A DNA stretch of 64,000 bases from Zhengitettix transpicula (GCA_037074705.1 CM073593.1:104927738-104991737); one strand, 5' to 3'; positions 32,716-45,164 are shown, numbered from the stretch's first letter. Numbers and translations: made by a program. Notes: generated from the letters alone by a model not told the origin.

Positions 32716-33532
32716 ATCGACAGATAGGGATGGATGATGTTTCCCCAGGTGAGGGAAAAGAGATATATAAATCGTGAAAATAGGCTCCGGAGGACTTCTT
32801 ATTCAAGGAAGTGTTGAGATTGTTTCACATACTTTATAACCAGACATTGTTGAGAAACATGGTCGAAAGTTATGACCCATAGCTGTTCAGGAGTAACAGA
32901 AGCAAACTATGAAAACGGACAACTAGACTGGACAATTATGTAAGGAAACCGCTATTTTATTCCATCGTAATATTTAACTTATTAATTTAAATTCAAATCA
33001 GAATGTATTTAATTCTTGTAGATGGAGTTAATATATAGTAATAACATCGGTGACTCACTCTTGGTAGTAATGAAGTACTTTTGAATCGCAATTTAAGGGA
33101 ATTTAAATTAATTTTTTTATGTAATTTAACACTTATAAGTGTAAACTTATGATATTTACTGCAGTAGTACAGATATATTCCATTTACATTAGCAATTTAT
33201 ACATGTCACACTAGTAAAAACGGTCCTCAAGTGTTATTCTAGAAAGACTTATTGACATTGGTGAGATATTATTCTTAAGATTAATCGGGTATTCCATTGT
33301 CTTGGAGTAGAAAAAATAATTGAGAACTGCCTATCTGTTTCTGTTTTTCTTGTTTCTTTAGTTTTCTTCGCTTGGAGTATACCTCTACGTGTTCTTTCTG
33401 ATCTTCTAGATGATCATTCTCGTCATCTCTTTGACTAGCCTCTTTCTTTCTGTTCTTTCCCTTCTTTGCTTTTCATTCCTTTTTCTATTCCAAATCATCG
33501 GAATATCCGATTAATCTCAATGATCAAAGTGT
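32321..33532. other. Single-copy DNA with long TA tract
   Basis: The (TA)n tract spans about 32652-32710 with one AA interruption. A frame of 88 codons at 32407-32673 ends in this tract and shows no domain. Confidence 0.4.
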
Positions 33533-33910
33533 TATTTTTTTTTAGGGCAACAGACTACATGAGGGTAATCCACGTTGGACAACTCCCCTTTAATAGCATA
33601 GGAAGTGAATTGAAAGTGGGGATGCGGAAGGGTAGAGGAAGGTAGCCAAGGGTTAACTAGGGGCCCCCGAGCTATATTTTAAGGGTTCCTACCCGGCATT
33701 CACCTAAAGAAATGCAGGGAAAACCCTAGAAAAACCTGCATAAGGTAGGTCGGGCATTGGTTACTTGTCCCACGCCCTTCCGATAGCGGGAGAGGAGTTT
33801 GCTGTGGGGACGCAGCATTCCCTTCTCCGTGCCTCGACCAGTTTAGGAGGCAGCTGGCCGAGTATTCCAATGGGAATAGCGGACAACTCTTACCGTATGC
33901 CCAAGGTCTG
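33533..33910 (-). mobile_element. R1 retroposon, copy 7
   Basis: The poly-T start is followed by GGGCAACAGACTACATGAGG, and it runs to GCCCAAGGTCTG. The distal 130 bp are missing, so it is 5'-truncated in the sense direction. Confidence 0.85.
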
Positions 33911-34627
33911 TCCAAAGATACTGTTATATATAAAGAATTCCCAATTCTCCTTAGAGAAAATGTCGTTCTACCCACGCGCGGAACATCCTGATGTTTTGAA
34001 TTATGCGCTTGATACAACCTTCTCCTCTTCCAGATCGTAGCACTTATATCATCCCCTTCCATCTCCCCCCCCCCAAACCTTCACCCATCAACGACTTTTG
34101 GACTGCGGTAATGGCGGCAACTTTAACGGTTATTTGGGAAGACACCTTGTCCCTATGGTTTTTATTACGGTCGTAGAACATTTAACGGGGAGATTTAGTG
34201 TAAGAACCCCGGAGGCTGACATATTACCGTGTACGCACTTATTTATTGCAGTGAGGGGGCGTCGCCCTTCACGGAGCGCCCTCCAGCGACGCCAGACAGA
34301 TACAGAACCTTAATTTTACGGCGGAGTCACGTTGCTCCCGGTGAAGAGACATTCCTTCTCCTCCTTTCTCCGAGGGACGACGCTGGGAGACTGAGTGTGT
34401 GTGGATGACGTCAGCTTTTCTTTATTCGTCGTCGCTATTTTTTCATTTAATTCTCCAATAAATTTAATAGTCTATTGGCGGAACAATCAATGAAAATGAG
34501 AGGCAATTCTTTACTTAGTGACTTAAGAAAACTTTCTAACTAATCCAATTTTCCTACATCTTGCTTTTGATTCTCAAAATTTTATTTTGATTTTATTATA
34601 CCATTTACCGATATAACTAGCCTTTCA

Positions 34628-34672
<45 letters not shown>

Positions 34673-34896
34673 GATAAACAAATTAAAAGGAAACAAAATA
34701 ACCACGTTGCGGTTCCAATTCATGTGATAATCGTGTTTATGAGTATCGATTTTTTTTATCTATTGATTAAAGAAACTATTAACTGTTGATAATTTGGTAA
34801 CTGAAATAATAATTATCCAAATAAATTTTAAATACATTTATAACAATATATATTTAATTAGTTTTTATACATAAACGGATTTTTTAAACCTTTCAG
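33911..34896. other. Single-copy DNA, partly GC-rich
   Basis: About 34020-34420 is GC-rich with frames on both strands. A (TA)n tract lies at 34630-34669. Nothing is assignable. Confidence 0.35.
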
Positions 34897-35070
34897 GGTC
34901 GCTTATCGAGCCCCTAACAGTTATAGGAACCCGCAATGAATTATCCAAATTTAGAATAGCAAAATATTACGAAGTATTGAACATAATTTACTTGAGTATT
35001 ACTATCATGAGAATTTTAACGGTACGGAATATTATACCAGGTTTACAATAGATTTTTGTACATACCAGAC
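34897..35070 (-). repeat. J segment, inverted relative to 3533-3702
   Basis: Shared words include AATATTACGAAGTATTGAAC (here) and its near-complement at 3610, and TTTACAATAGATTTTTGTAC. This copy has no hammerhead core beside it, which suggests 5' loss or separate mobility of the 3' part. Confidence 0.6.
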
Positions 35071-35309
35071 AACGGCGCAGCTCTCGTATAACACTAATTA
35101 TACAATTTACCAATTTTTAAAAAATAATAATAGCACGAAAGTTAAACAACACACAACAATTGAGAAAATTAAAAAAACAGTTAATTTTTAGATGGGGAAA
35201 AAAATTTTATAAATACAAAAGTGGGAAATTTAGAATACATAAGCGAAGAAAAATATTTTAACATAAACCTGACATTGAAATGAAAAAAAATTAACGTCTG
35301 ATTAAAAAT

Positions 35310-35705
35310 TAATAATAAGAAATACAGACACAAGAAGTGATGATATATTAACACCACACAACGTTTCTTAGATCCTTGTGCCTTTCTTCAGGTGATGAGA
35401 CGAGCCCTAGAGCGACACAACTGCAATCGTCAGTTGACAATGTACACGTAATTTATTAAAATTATATTTCTGGTTCGTAGCTTACGCTTTGTTTGACCGA
35501 TATAGCAAGGCTGTACAACTCAAAACACTCAATTTTAAACTGTAAAACTGTCTCGAAAATTTTTCTCAACTGACGAGTACCGTTTTGTCGCTCTAGGCTC
35601 TTCTCCGCACCTGTGAGAAAGGGACAAGGATCATAGAAACGTTGTGTGGTATTTATATTATCCCTTCTTTTCTCTGCATTTGGTTGTCTTTATTATACTT
35701 ATGGA
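35310..35705. mobile_element. Family B inverted pair with 90-bp spacer
   Basis: The minus half (35330-35450) and plus half (35545-35705) each carry the CTCTAGGC block. The plus half reads CTGTGAGAAAGGGACAAGG then GAAACGTTGTGTGG, so CTGANGA has an insertion of TG. Confidence 0.6.
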
Positions 35706-36275
35706 AAACCATCGTTCTGTGCTAGTGTAACTAATTTACTGAAGGTACCGAAACGTCGTTCATATTAAACTGAACTTTTTTAAAAATCAAATAAGTGTAA
35801 TAAGAATAATTGCGTTTTTAAAAATTTTATACAGTCTACGCATGTAATTAAAAATGCGAATATATATATATTTTTTAATTTTTCCCAAATATTTAATGCA
35901 ATAAAATGTTTTTTATCTTCAAAATAAATTTGTAATTCATGTTGTAACAATTAAAAAAAGGCGCAATTCGTACTGAAGCTGAATCACTCGACGTAGAAAT
36001 TAATATTGTTTTGTTGTTTCTCCGTTAAAGTTTTTTTCTATATTCCGAAAATACATGACTAGTTTTTCAGGCATTTTAAACCGTTCATTCTAGTTTTCTA
36101 TCCAGCAGCAAATCTCTAAATGACTAGTTTGATTTTCAATCTGCTGCCAATTGTGCTACATTTCTTAATCAATGCGGCTGCATCTGCTTGAATATATATT
36201 TTTTAAAAATGGAGGCAACGACCCTGACGAAGTCACTTTTTTTTCTGTTTGGATTTTTCGAGATAATTCTTATCC
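35706..36275. other. AT-rich DNA
   Basis: Includes a small relic TACCGAAACGTCGTTCAT near 35747, possibly another hammerhead-family end. No gene. Confidence 0.35.
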
Positions 36276-36283
36276 ATGACTTT

Positions 36284-36804
36284 AAGGGTCTAAGAGGGCT
36301 ATTCTCTCGCAGGTAGAACCTTGTAAGAGAGACACGAAGGGGCTACCTTTGGGGATGCCTATTCCTCTCCGTTTTTGAACTAAGGTTCCCACAAGCCGAG
36401 GCACCTCGGCCTGTTTTGAGAGCTGTATGTTCCGGGGTCACAGACCTTGGACATACGCTCTTCCCATTGGAACAGTCGTCCAGCTGTCTCCTAAACTGGT
36501 CGAGGTACGGAGAAGGGAATCCTGCGACCCCACAGCAAACTCCTCTCCCGTCATCCAGGGAAGGGCGTGGGAATAGTACTCAAGAGCCCGACCTACCTGA
36601 TGGAGGTTTTTCTAGGGTCTTCCCTGCATTACTTTTAGGCGAATGCCGGGTAGGATATTTAAACTATAGCCCCGGGGCCCCTAGTTAACCCTTGGCTACC
36701 TTCCTCTACCCTTCCGCATCCTCCCTTTCAAATCCCTTCGTATGCTATTAAAGGGGAGTTGCCACTATGTGGATTACTCTAATGTAGCCTGTTACCCTAA
36801 AAAA
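36284..36804 (-). mobile_element. R1 retroposon, copy 8 (full length)
   Basis: About 520 bp from GGTCTAAGAGGGCT to CCTGTTACCCTAAAAA in the sense reading. The 8-bp target duplication ATGACTTT lies at 36276-36283 and 36805-36812. It is a good reference copy for the family ends. Confidence 0.88.
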
Positions 36805-36812
36805 ATGACTTT

Positions 36813-37820
36813 TGGCTCAAGAATCTGCCACTTTAGAAGTCTGGAAGACATGATTACGATAAAGACACTTATTCTGCTTATAAAAACATGATGAGATTAT
36901 AAATTAAATTTTAACGTTTAATTTTGTAATGTCTCCTAAATTACAGGCCGATTTCTAATAGGATCGTCACGCCTCCATTCTCAATTTTTCTGTTGATTGA
37001 TCATTTAACGCTAAAAGGTGGAGAGCGTATTATTAAAGAGCGATTGAGGAGTGTAATTGGATACTTTAATAGCAGATGGCGATGGTCGGTGGCAGATCCC
37101 ATCCCACTGAGACATTGACATACAAACTGTAGCGCTTCGACAGCAAGTTTCCATGTTGGGACCGACGAGAAACCGGTTTTTTTTATGTCACTTGTCTGTC
37201 TGTCTGGAAAAGTGACGCAGTGTCCAAACAACCCACGCACACATTTCACCCTTTGAAGCTATTATTTCACGTTAGAGCTAAATCGTCCATTAGCCATCCG
37301 GAGTTTTAAAGCTGTCAATTTGCAAGTGCATTCTTCCTTTTCCTCTGCCTCGCGTAGGACGGGAACGGCCCACGGATTTCGTTCCTCCGGGGAGCCACTC
37401 GTAGCCTTAGATAATTCAGTTTGGCAGAGCACTTGCTTAACGAACCGAACTGGACCCTCCCCACCTTCATGGGTTTGATCACACACAAGAGAAATGTGTT
37501 TACGTCGTCCTCGTCAAGGAGGTCTCGTCCTAATTGAAGGGCGCGTCGCTCTCGGTCCGCTGATAATTTTACATATTCATCATAATGAGGGGGACGAGGT
37601 CGCTGCGAAAGCAACTTTGATCCTCCAGAAAATAGAACTTTGCTTTCTGGAACCAAGAACCAGTCATTCACTGCCACCATCGTCCGCTAACACTCCAAGA
37701 AACGAGCAGCGGAAACTCGAAGAAAAAAAGAAATGAGGGGTTGCATCGTACGCCTGCAACATTTTCAATTAAACGGTGATCTTGCAACGCAGGGCGAAGA
37801 TTCGACATGTTCATGGTTAA
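36813..37820. other. Single-copy DNA with GC-richer segment
   Basis: The part at 37260-37740 is GC-richer and holds a minus-strand 121-codon frame (37315-37680) and overlapping frames. The translation is basic and lacks a known motif. It could contain a short exon, but nothing supports it beyond length. Confidence 0.3.
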
Positions 37821-38690
37821 TTTTTTTTTACATGATGGTGGTGGCAACTCCCCTTTAATAGCATAGAAAGGGATTTTAAACGGGGGATGCGAAAGGGCGG
37901 AAGAAGCTGGTCAAGAGTTAACAAGGGCTGTAGTTTAAGGATCCAACCCTAAAATTCCCCATAAAATTTAACAAATTTTTTTTTGACTTAAAATTACTGA
38001 TGCTTATTTATTTAAATAAAGAACAGTATCGGAGAATCCTAATATTTATTTTATGGACCTTTCGATTGGTCTCAAACCACCATACGTAATTTATTTTTAC
38101 ACTATTTTAAGTCAATTAAATTACAAAAAATAGTATCAGTTCCGAAAACACTCTCACTGTCATGATATGAATCATTAAATTACTCAAAGAAATATTAATA
38201 TGAACAGTAAAAATTTCATTTGCGATCAAATACAAAAAAAAAATATGAACATAGGAAAATTCTTATAAATGAGAATTTTAAATATAGAATAATATAATTT
38301 TTTTACATAAACCTTAAAAGTAAAGGAAGAGAAAAATTTTTTTATTATGTATAAATAATGAAAAATTCCAAAAATAACTTTTAAAGGTAAATTCTGTAAG
38401 TGATTCAGGAAAAATTCTAAACAAACCTGCATCAAGTCGGTCGGGTATTGGTTACTTGTCCCACGCCCTTCCGATCACTTGAGAGGGGTTTTCTGTGGGG
38501 ACGCAACATTCATCGCCGTGCCTTGACCAGTTTATGAGGCAGCTGGCCGACTATTTCAATGGGAATAGCGAACAACTATTACCGTATGCCCAAGGTCTTT
38601 GATCCCAGAACTTGCACCTCTGAAAACAGGCCTCTGGGCTTGTGGTAACCTCAGTTCAAAAACGGAGAGAGGAGGAGGTATCCCCCAAAG
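37821..38690 (-). mobile_element. R1 retroposon, copy 9, interrupted
   Basis: The R1 part 37821-37965 (poly-T, GGTGGCAACTCCCC, to AATTCCCC) resumes at about 38395 (AAGTGATTCAGG) and continues to GGAGGAGGTATCCCC. The gap is filled by a family D repeat. The coding-like frames here are R1-derived. Confidence 0.8.
37966..38394 (+). mobile_element. Family D repeat inserted in R1
   Basis: About 430 bp starting AAATTTAACAAA. In the related copies at 40355-40395 and 51340-51395, the AATTTAA word follows directly after the hammerhead-like GAAACGTTGCC or GAAACTTTGAT. This insert therefore begins at about the predicted cleavage point and lacks the ribozyme core itself. A TAA target duplication is possible but not decisive. 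An inverted partner lies at 39300-40390. Confidence 0.6.
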
Positions 38691-38699
38691 GGATAAAAT

Positions 38700-39299
38700 A
38701 AAATTAAAAAATTAAATTCTTATCTGACACTTGAATAAAACAAGAAATTAACGACCAACACGCCAGAAACAATTTTAATATAAAGTAACACTTCAGACGA
38801 ACAAGAATTTCAATTTCATGTAGCGTGGAATGCAAATAATTTCTCCCCTAAATTTTAATATATTCAAAATTTACATATTACTGGGAATAAATTTAAATTA
38901 ATATTAATAATGATATATAAATATTTATTCTGACCATTGAGAAAAATAATAAATAAATAAACATCAGCTAAGTCAGAACAAGGACACTGTTTAACCTTAA
39001 ATAAAAATCATCTTAATAAATTAAAGAAAAATGATAGTGGTTAAAATTTTAAGAATTCTATTGAGGTAAAATAATTTATTTTAATGTTTTGTTACAGTGT
39101 TTCATACATTTTGATGCCGTGTAATCTTAAGTTTTCCCCTCTTTTAAAGACCGGGAAAATGTTCGTCAAGTTAAATTTAATGTTGTTTTTTTTCCCTCTG
39201 GGTGAACTATATCTATTTTTTTATATTTTAACTGTTTAACTTCTCAGAACCCTGTAATTAGTTTCCTCATTTACATATAAATTTTCCGCGTTACTTGTT
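38700..39299. other. AT-rich single-copy DNA
   Basis: No gene, repeat partner or simple repeat of note. Confidence 0.4.
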
Positions 39300-40400
39300 T
39301 AAATATTACCTTTAAAAGTTATTTTTTGGAGTTTTCACATGAATATGATATATTAAGGAATTTTTCTCTGTCTTTACTTCTAAGGTTTATGTATAAAAAT
39401 TATATTATTCTATATTTAAATTTCTGCTTTATACGAATTTTCCTATGTTCATATTTTTTTTTGCATTTGATTTACAAAATGAAAATTTTACTATTCAGTC
39501 TAAAAGGCTTCCGAGGGATGTTCAATCGCAGGTAGAACCTTGTAGGAGAGATACGAAGGGGCTACCTTTAGGGATGCCTTTTCCTCTCCGTTTTTGAACT
39601 AAGGTTCCCACAAGCCGAGACACCTCGACCGGTTCTGAGAGGTGTATGTTCCAGGGTCACTGACCTTGGGCATACGGTAAGAGTTGTCCGCTATTCCCAT
39701 TGGAATAGTCAGCCAGCTGCCTCCTAAACTGGTCGAGGCACGGATAAGGGAATTCTGCGTCCCCACAGAAAACTTCTCTCCCGCTATCAGAAGGGCGTGG
39801 GACAAGTACTCAATGCCCGACGTACCTGATGCAGGTTTTTCTAGGGTTTTCCCTGCATTTCTTTAGGCGAATGTCGGGTAGGATCCTTAAAATATAGCCC
39901 GGGGGTCCTAGTTAACCCTTGGCTACCTTCCTCTACACTTCCGCATCCCCCCTTTCAAATTCCTTCCTATGCTATTAAAAGGGAGTTGCCTCATGTAGCC
40001 TGTTACCAAAAAAATGAAAATAAAATATTTAAATTTCTGATTTTTACGAATTTTCCTATGTTCATATTAATTTTTTTTGTATTTGATCACAAATGAATTT
40101 TTTACAATTCAGATTAATAATTTTCCGAGTAATTGAATGATTCATGGCATGACAAGAAGAGTGTTTTCCGAACTGATACTAGTTTTTGTAATTTAATTGA
40201 CGTAAAATAGTGTAAAAATAAATTATATATGGTGGTATAGGACGAGGAAGGTCGTGAAAAAATAAATATCAGTATTCTCCGATACTGTTCTTTATTTTCA
40301 TAAATAAACATCAGCAATTTTAAGTCGGGGAAAATAAAGTTGTTAAATTGGCAACGTTTCATCGCTTAATTGGCGACCTCTTAAGGTGCTATTGATTTAA
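39300..40400 (-). mobile_element. Family D repeat, inverted copy, split by R1
   Basis: Inverted partner of 37966-38394, extending further to a hammerhead-like core on the minus strand (about 40355-40395: TTAAGA, GTCGC...GCGAT, GAAACGTTGCC). An R1 copy (39500-40020) divides it. About 88 bp of the family D sequence (TTTTCCTATGTTCATATT and neighbours) are present on both sides of the R1, at about 39411-39499 and 40025-40113. Confidence 0.65.
39500..40020 (-). mobile_element. R1 retroposon, copy 10 (full length)
   Basis: It carries all R1 blocks from CGAGGGATGTTCAATCGCAGG-like start to TCATGTAGCCTGTTACC plus A tail; a small deletion removes ACCATGTGGATTACCC near the 3' end. The exact borders blur into the flanking 88-bp duplication. 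Confidence 0.82.
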
Positions 40401-41164
40401 ATACTTTTGAAGTGATGCTTGGTCTCTGTGCGACACACGTCACTGCAGTGCCGGCCATGTTTGCTGGTCTGTCTCCCGTGCAAGGCAGGTTATTAGCAGG
40501 AAGCACTTGCGCTCAAGAGGAATATTGTCTATTTCCAATTGAGCGAAGACAGCAGTTGCTCGTCTGTCTGGAGCTGGCAGTTTATCACGGCCAAAGTTGA
40601 CAAGCGCCAGCAGCCATCTGTATTCTCCTCGCGCCATAACAGATTCACTGACGGCTTTACAGGCATTGTTAAAGTATATGTTTGCTTTGGAGTGAGTGGG
40701 GACTGCGTAAACAGGGATCGGAGGAGGCGAGCCATGTTGCCAAGCAGTCTGCAGGTACGGCAACACACACACGCTGTCTGCCGCTCACTCACGAGGCTCT
40801 CCGAAATAAAGGAAAATGCAACGTGCAACACATGAAACGTAGTCAACATTGCGACATTTTAGAGGAAACATGAAACGAATTTGAAATATTTCTTACGGGT
40901 AAACTGCATTTTCTTTGGATTAATAACACTGGGAGCCGCATTAAATTCAAGAGACGAAGAAAAAGACTGGTACAAAAAACCAGTATTAATTGTAGTTTAT
41001 TTCAAATTATAAACGTTTAAGAAAATAATATTTAACTTTCTCAACCCCTCTAATATGACCGTAGAAAGTAAAAATAATTAAGTAAATAAGAACGATAGAT
41101 CTGAATCAGGGAAACTTAACTCGTTAACCTTCCCGTTACACGAATAAAATATTATTCTTTTGAA
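40401..41164. other. Single-copy DNA, partly GC-rich
   Basis: About 40430-40830 is GC-richer, with overlapping frames of up to 110 codons on both strands. None shows a domain, and frames on opposite strands are equally open, which argues against a coding exon. Confidence 0.35.
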
Positions 41165-42070
41165 ATGAAAAATTTACGTCTCATAGAAAATAAGAAATAA
41201 AAAAGTGACAATTTAAATATCACATAACAACGTTTCTGGGATCCTTGTCCCTTTCCTCGGGTGCGAAGAAGATCCTAGAGCGGCACAACTGCACTCGTCA
41301 ATTGATAAAACTCAAAAGCCAACTTGACGAAAAATTAAATTTTCTTCATTTAAAAGTTTATTAAATAAAGGACGTTTATTTTAGGACATCTTCAGGCTAA
41401 CTTTAATGAAATTGTACGGAGTACTTTAAAAATCATTTTAAGTAGACCAAAAAAAACATGTAATTTTGCACTTCATACTGGTTCTTATTTTCACATTTAC
41501 GTAACGGTTTTCTCTTCTTCCCTTTAACGTTTTAATCCCTATTCACTTATGCATTTCCGTTTTTTAATTTTGTTTATCATTTAAAAATGGTTTATTTTAT
41601 GTTTTTCTCTTAATGAATAATAAAGTAGACAAAAAAAGTGACAATATAAATACCACAAAACGTTTCTGGGATCCTTGTTTCTTTCGTCAGGTGTGAAGAA
41701 CAGCCTAGAGCGACATTCAAATTAAACTTTTGAGTTTTGTTAACTGACAAGTGCAGTTGTGTCGCTCTAGGCTCTACTTCGCACCAGACGAAAGGTGCAA
41801 GGATCCCAGAAACGTTGTTGTGTGGTATTTATATTGCCCCTTTTTGTCTAACGTGGCTATCTTCCTTGTTCACATACTAATGTACTAATTTATAGAAGAG
41901 CCTAGAGCCGGTTTTGCCAACTGACGAGTGCATTTGTGTCGCTCTAGGCACTTCTTCGCACCCGAGGAAAGTGACAAGTATCACAGAAACGTTGTGTGGT
42001 ATTAATATTATCACTTTTTTGTCTCTATTGGGTGTCTTTCTTATTCATTATTTTCAATCAGACGTAATTT
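41165..42070. mobile_element. Cluster of four family B units
   Basis: The order is: minus (41190-41330), minus (41640-41720) facing plus (41730-41870) as a close palindrome, then plus (41890-42060). The plus units read CCAGACGAAAGGTGCAAGG and CCCGAGGAAAGTGACAAG before GAAACGTTGT. Both deviate from CTGANGA at the first bases. Between 41340 and 41460 lies another core-like remnant on the minus strand (CTGAAGATGTCCT, near 41385). Confidence 0.6.
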
Positions 42071-42866
42071 TTTTTCATTTCTCCCTTTATGTAATCGTTA
42101 TTTAATTTTCTTTTATATCTATTTTCTGTATTGTTCTTATTTGTATGGTGTTGGCATCGTCATAAATGTTGTATTTTATAATTTATTGAATAAATACTTT
42201 CCTTGTTGTATTTCCAGATTAGAGGAAGAATGGATTAAAAATAAATTTTTAAAAAATAACTATAATTCCTCAATATCAACCAAAAAAATAGTTCCTCTTG
42301 GTTTATAAATAAAAAAGGACAAATAACATTTTTTTTATAGTGTTTATGAATTATGAACCATTATTTTAATTAGGTGTTTCTGATAGTCAAAACACAACTG
42401 CACGTCCTACGTCACGATATCAAAATTTGGATAATTCAACGGTTGTTTTAAAGTTCTCTTCATTGTCATTACCTACTGAAGAAGTCCTTATTTTAGGACG
42501 AAACGTTACTTACAAAATGAATTTCTATACGCCATTTTCTCACTTTTAATGCTACAAAATTTTAAATTATACTTTAAGGTTGTCAGATAGATTTCAGTTT
42601 ATTTTATAAAACCGGGAACTGAGAAAATTAATTTAATATGGCAGAAATTATATTAAATAACTTTTAGATGTTTCTCTCCCATCGTCGTAATTATTTTTTA
42701 AAAATGTTTTTTTACATTTATTTTAACGATATTTTCTTCTTCCGGTTTATGTTTGTTACTTTACAATTATTTATTTCCCTATTTTAATTATTTTTACTCG
42801 TTTTTTAAAATGTCAATGTAGTAGGTACATCTTCATTTACAATTTTGTATGTAACTGTATTATTTC
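42071..42866. other. AT-rich DNA with an isolated hammerhead-like motif
   Basis: At 42476-42510 the plus strand reads CTGAAGA, stem GTCC/GGAC with loop TTATTTTA, then GAAACGTTACT. The core boxes fit, but the cleavage triplet does not. No other feature is visible. Confidence 0.4.
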
Positions 42867-43380
42867 CCCTTTTTTTTATTTTAGGGCAACATGCTACATG
42901 ACGGTAATCCACATTGGGCAACTCCCCTTTAATAGCGTAGGAAAATATTTGAAAGGTGGGATGAGGAATGGTAGAGGAAGGTAGCCAAGGGTTAACTAGG
43001 GCCCCCGGGCTATATTTTAAGGATCCTAACCGGCATTCGTCTAAAGAAATTCAGGGAAAACCTTAGAAAAACCTGCATCAGGTAGGTCGGGCATTGGGTA
43101 CTTGTCCCCCGCCCTTCCGATAGCGGGAGAGGAGTTTGCTGTGGGGACGCAGCATTCCCTTCTCCGTGCTTCGGCCAGTTTAGGAGGCGGCTGGCCGAGT
43201 ATTCCAATGGGAACAGCGTACAACTCTTACCGTATGCCCAAGGTCTGTGACCCCGGAACATACACCTCTCAAAACAGGCCGTGGTGCTTCGGCTTGTGGG
43301 AACCTTAGTTAAAAAACGGAGAGGAAAAGGCATCCCCAAAAGTAGCCCCTTCGTATCTCTCTTACAAGGTTCTGAACATG
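42867..43380 (-). mobile_element. R1 retroposon, copy 11 (full length)
   Basis: 514 bp. A 14-bp perfect target duplication AACTGTATTATTTC lies at 42853-42866 and 43381-43394. The poly-T side (sense A tail) is interrupted once. This is the clearest evidence in the window that R1 moves by target-primed reverse transcription. Confidence 0.93.
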
Positions 43381-43394
43381 AACTGTATTATTTC

Positions 43395-45164
43395 TCGTGT
43401 TTTATTTTAGTTTACTGTGTGGATTTTTGGGGGATAGGATGCGAGAGGAAAGAAGTGACGGGTTCTATGGCCCCAAACAGATAGTAAGTCGGTGAGACCC
43501 CGGAAAGTCATATGTCTATAATTAATAGAGACAAATGAACTGGTGGAATCAAAATTCCGTAGAAATAAATATTCAGGATGGGATCGAATAATTGGTTCAC
43601 CAGGCTGACCGGTGCTGATAAAACTGATTAATAATATATGAAAATAATTTTTTAGTGTCGTAAATCGTATTAGAAATTGAATATTCAGAATGTCGCCTTC
43701 ATACAACCATAATATAGAAAATTTCTATGACGTTTTAAGTTACTTCAAGTTCAGTCTTCCAATTTTATTTTACGTGTCTTTATTTAATTCATACTTAAGT
43801 AATTTTATTCTTAGATTAACTGACTTCTTCTGGAATGTTCCCGTACTATTTCTATTTTTTCCTCCGCCCCCCCCCCCCCGCCCTTGGCATGTTTCACCAC
43901 CGTCCAGTTGCTACTGTCCGTAAAATTCCGAGGTCACTCCAGATAATTAATCGAACAAGAACCACACATGACCGCAGTTTCAACGCCTTGCCACTTTGTC
44001 ACACACACACACACACACACTGTATGTATGTATAAATAAATCTGTAACAGTCTCAGTGATAAATCATTCACATTTAAAGTTCTGACGTCGCACAATGGAC
44101 TAAAAAAAAAACTCACCCTCCCCTCCTCACAACTCTCCCTTTAGCGTTTTGTTATGGTTAGAAACTTCTGTTTGGCGCTTGAGAGTTGCCTTCTAACTTT
44201 TGCAGCTGTAATTAATTACTCTAAAAGTGTAGATTGAAATAAACATCTTACCCTCGGAGAGTCGACAAATTTGTTAATATTTTCGTCTTTCAGCCGGTCC
44301 AATAAAGACCTAAAAACAAACCCGAGCTTCTTTTGTTTATTTAATTTCCTTCTCCCGCTTAAAGTTTATAATAATGTGAGTTTGATTAACAACTGGATCA
44401 TATAAATAGCGCCTGGCTCCACGTGACGCAGCTCAATATTAATTAAGCTACAAAGTCCTAAAATTCAGCCTAAAAAAATAATTATCAAAACAAATAAATG
44501 GCTTAAAATTGCCACTTAAATTATAGAGAAGAGTTTTTCCCTTTTAAATCCACTTTATTATTCTTTCAATTGCAAAAGAATTTTGTTCCTTACACCAAAT
44601 TTAATTTTTAACGTTTTTCCCCATTAAAATAAAATATTTAAACGCTTTTCAGTTTTCTCTTCAGTCACTCCACGTTTCAAAAATATTTAATGTAAATACT
44701 GAACATGAAGAATATAATTTGTGACAGCTGAAAATAAAATAGACGTATAATTTAATTACAATAATAAAAACTGTGTAATATTTTTTTTGGCAGCATTAAA
44801 TATAAAAAAAAAATTCTGAATGAAATATTTTAACTTCATAAACTATGTACAAATTAATTTTATAGCGCTTTAATGTACCTAACATTTTTACTGTCTTTCC
44901 CAAATACTTTTATAATAACTACCCCCTCATGCTGCCTAATAATTTTACTTGAATTCATCACCCCTTTCTTCATTTTTATTTCTGTGAATTTTATTAAATA
45001 ATTGGTCTAAAAACATTAACTCAGTAAATTAAGGAAATTTAGGTGTTATTTAACAATAATAAATAAATAACAGACTTCTTTAGTTGGAAAAAAAATTATT
45101 TAAGTAATGGACTTAATATGAGATTAAATATTATAAAATTTAGAACCCACATTTAAGGCTAATA
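43395..45164. other. Single-copy DNA with simple repeats
   Basis: A C-rich run near 43867, (CA)n at 44000-44020 and an AT-rich remainder. No gene is recognised in a total of about 1.8 kb. Confidence 0.4.

Noticed and set aside
33700..34062. 120-codon minus-strand frame, with similar peptides in other R1 copies
   Set aside because: The recurrence (PWAYGKS, NWSRHGEGNAASP) follows from R1 copy similarity. Frames differ in ends, have indels between copies and no domain, so R1 is treated as non-coding.
37315..37680. 121-codon minus-strand frame as a possible gene
   Set aside because: Longest clean frame outside repeats, but there is no motif, overlapping frames are open on both strands, and splice context was not convincing.
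40440..40849. Overlapping frames of 98-110 codons
   Set aside because: Open on both strands in the same GC-richer segment, which indicates low stop density rather than coding.
41190..42060. Active ribozymes in family B
   Set aside because: The position expected to be cleaved reads GTG in most copies and CTGANGA is often altered, so I call the layout hammerhead-like only.
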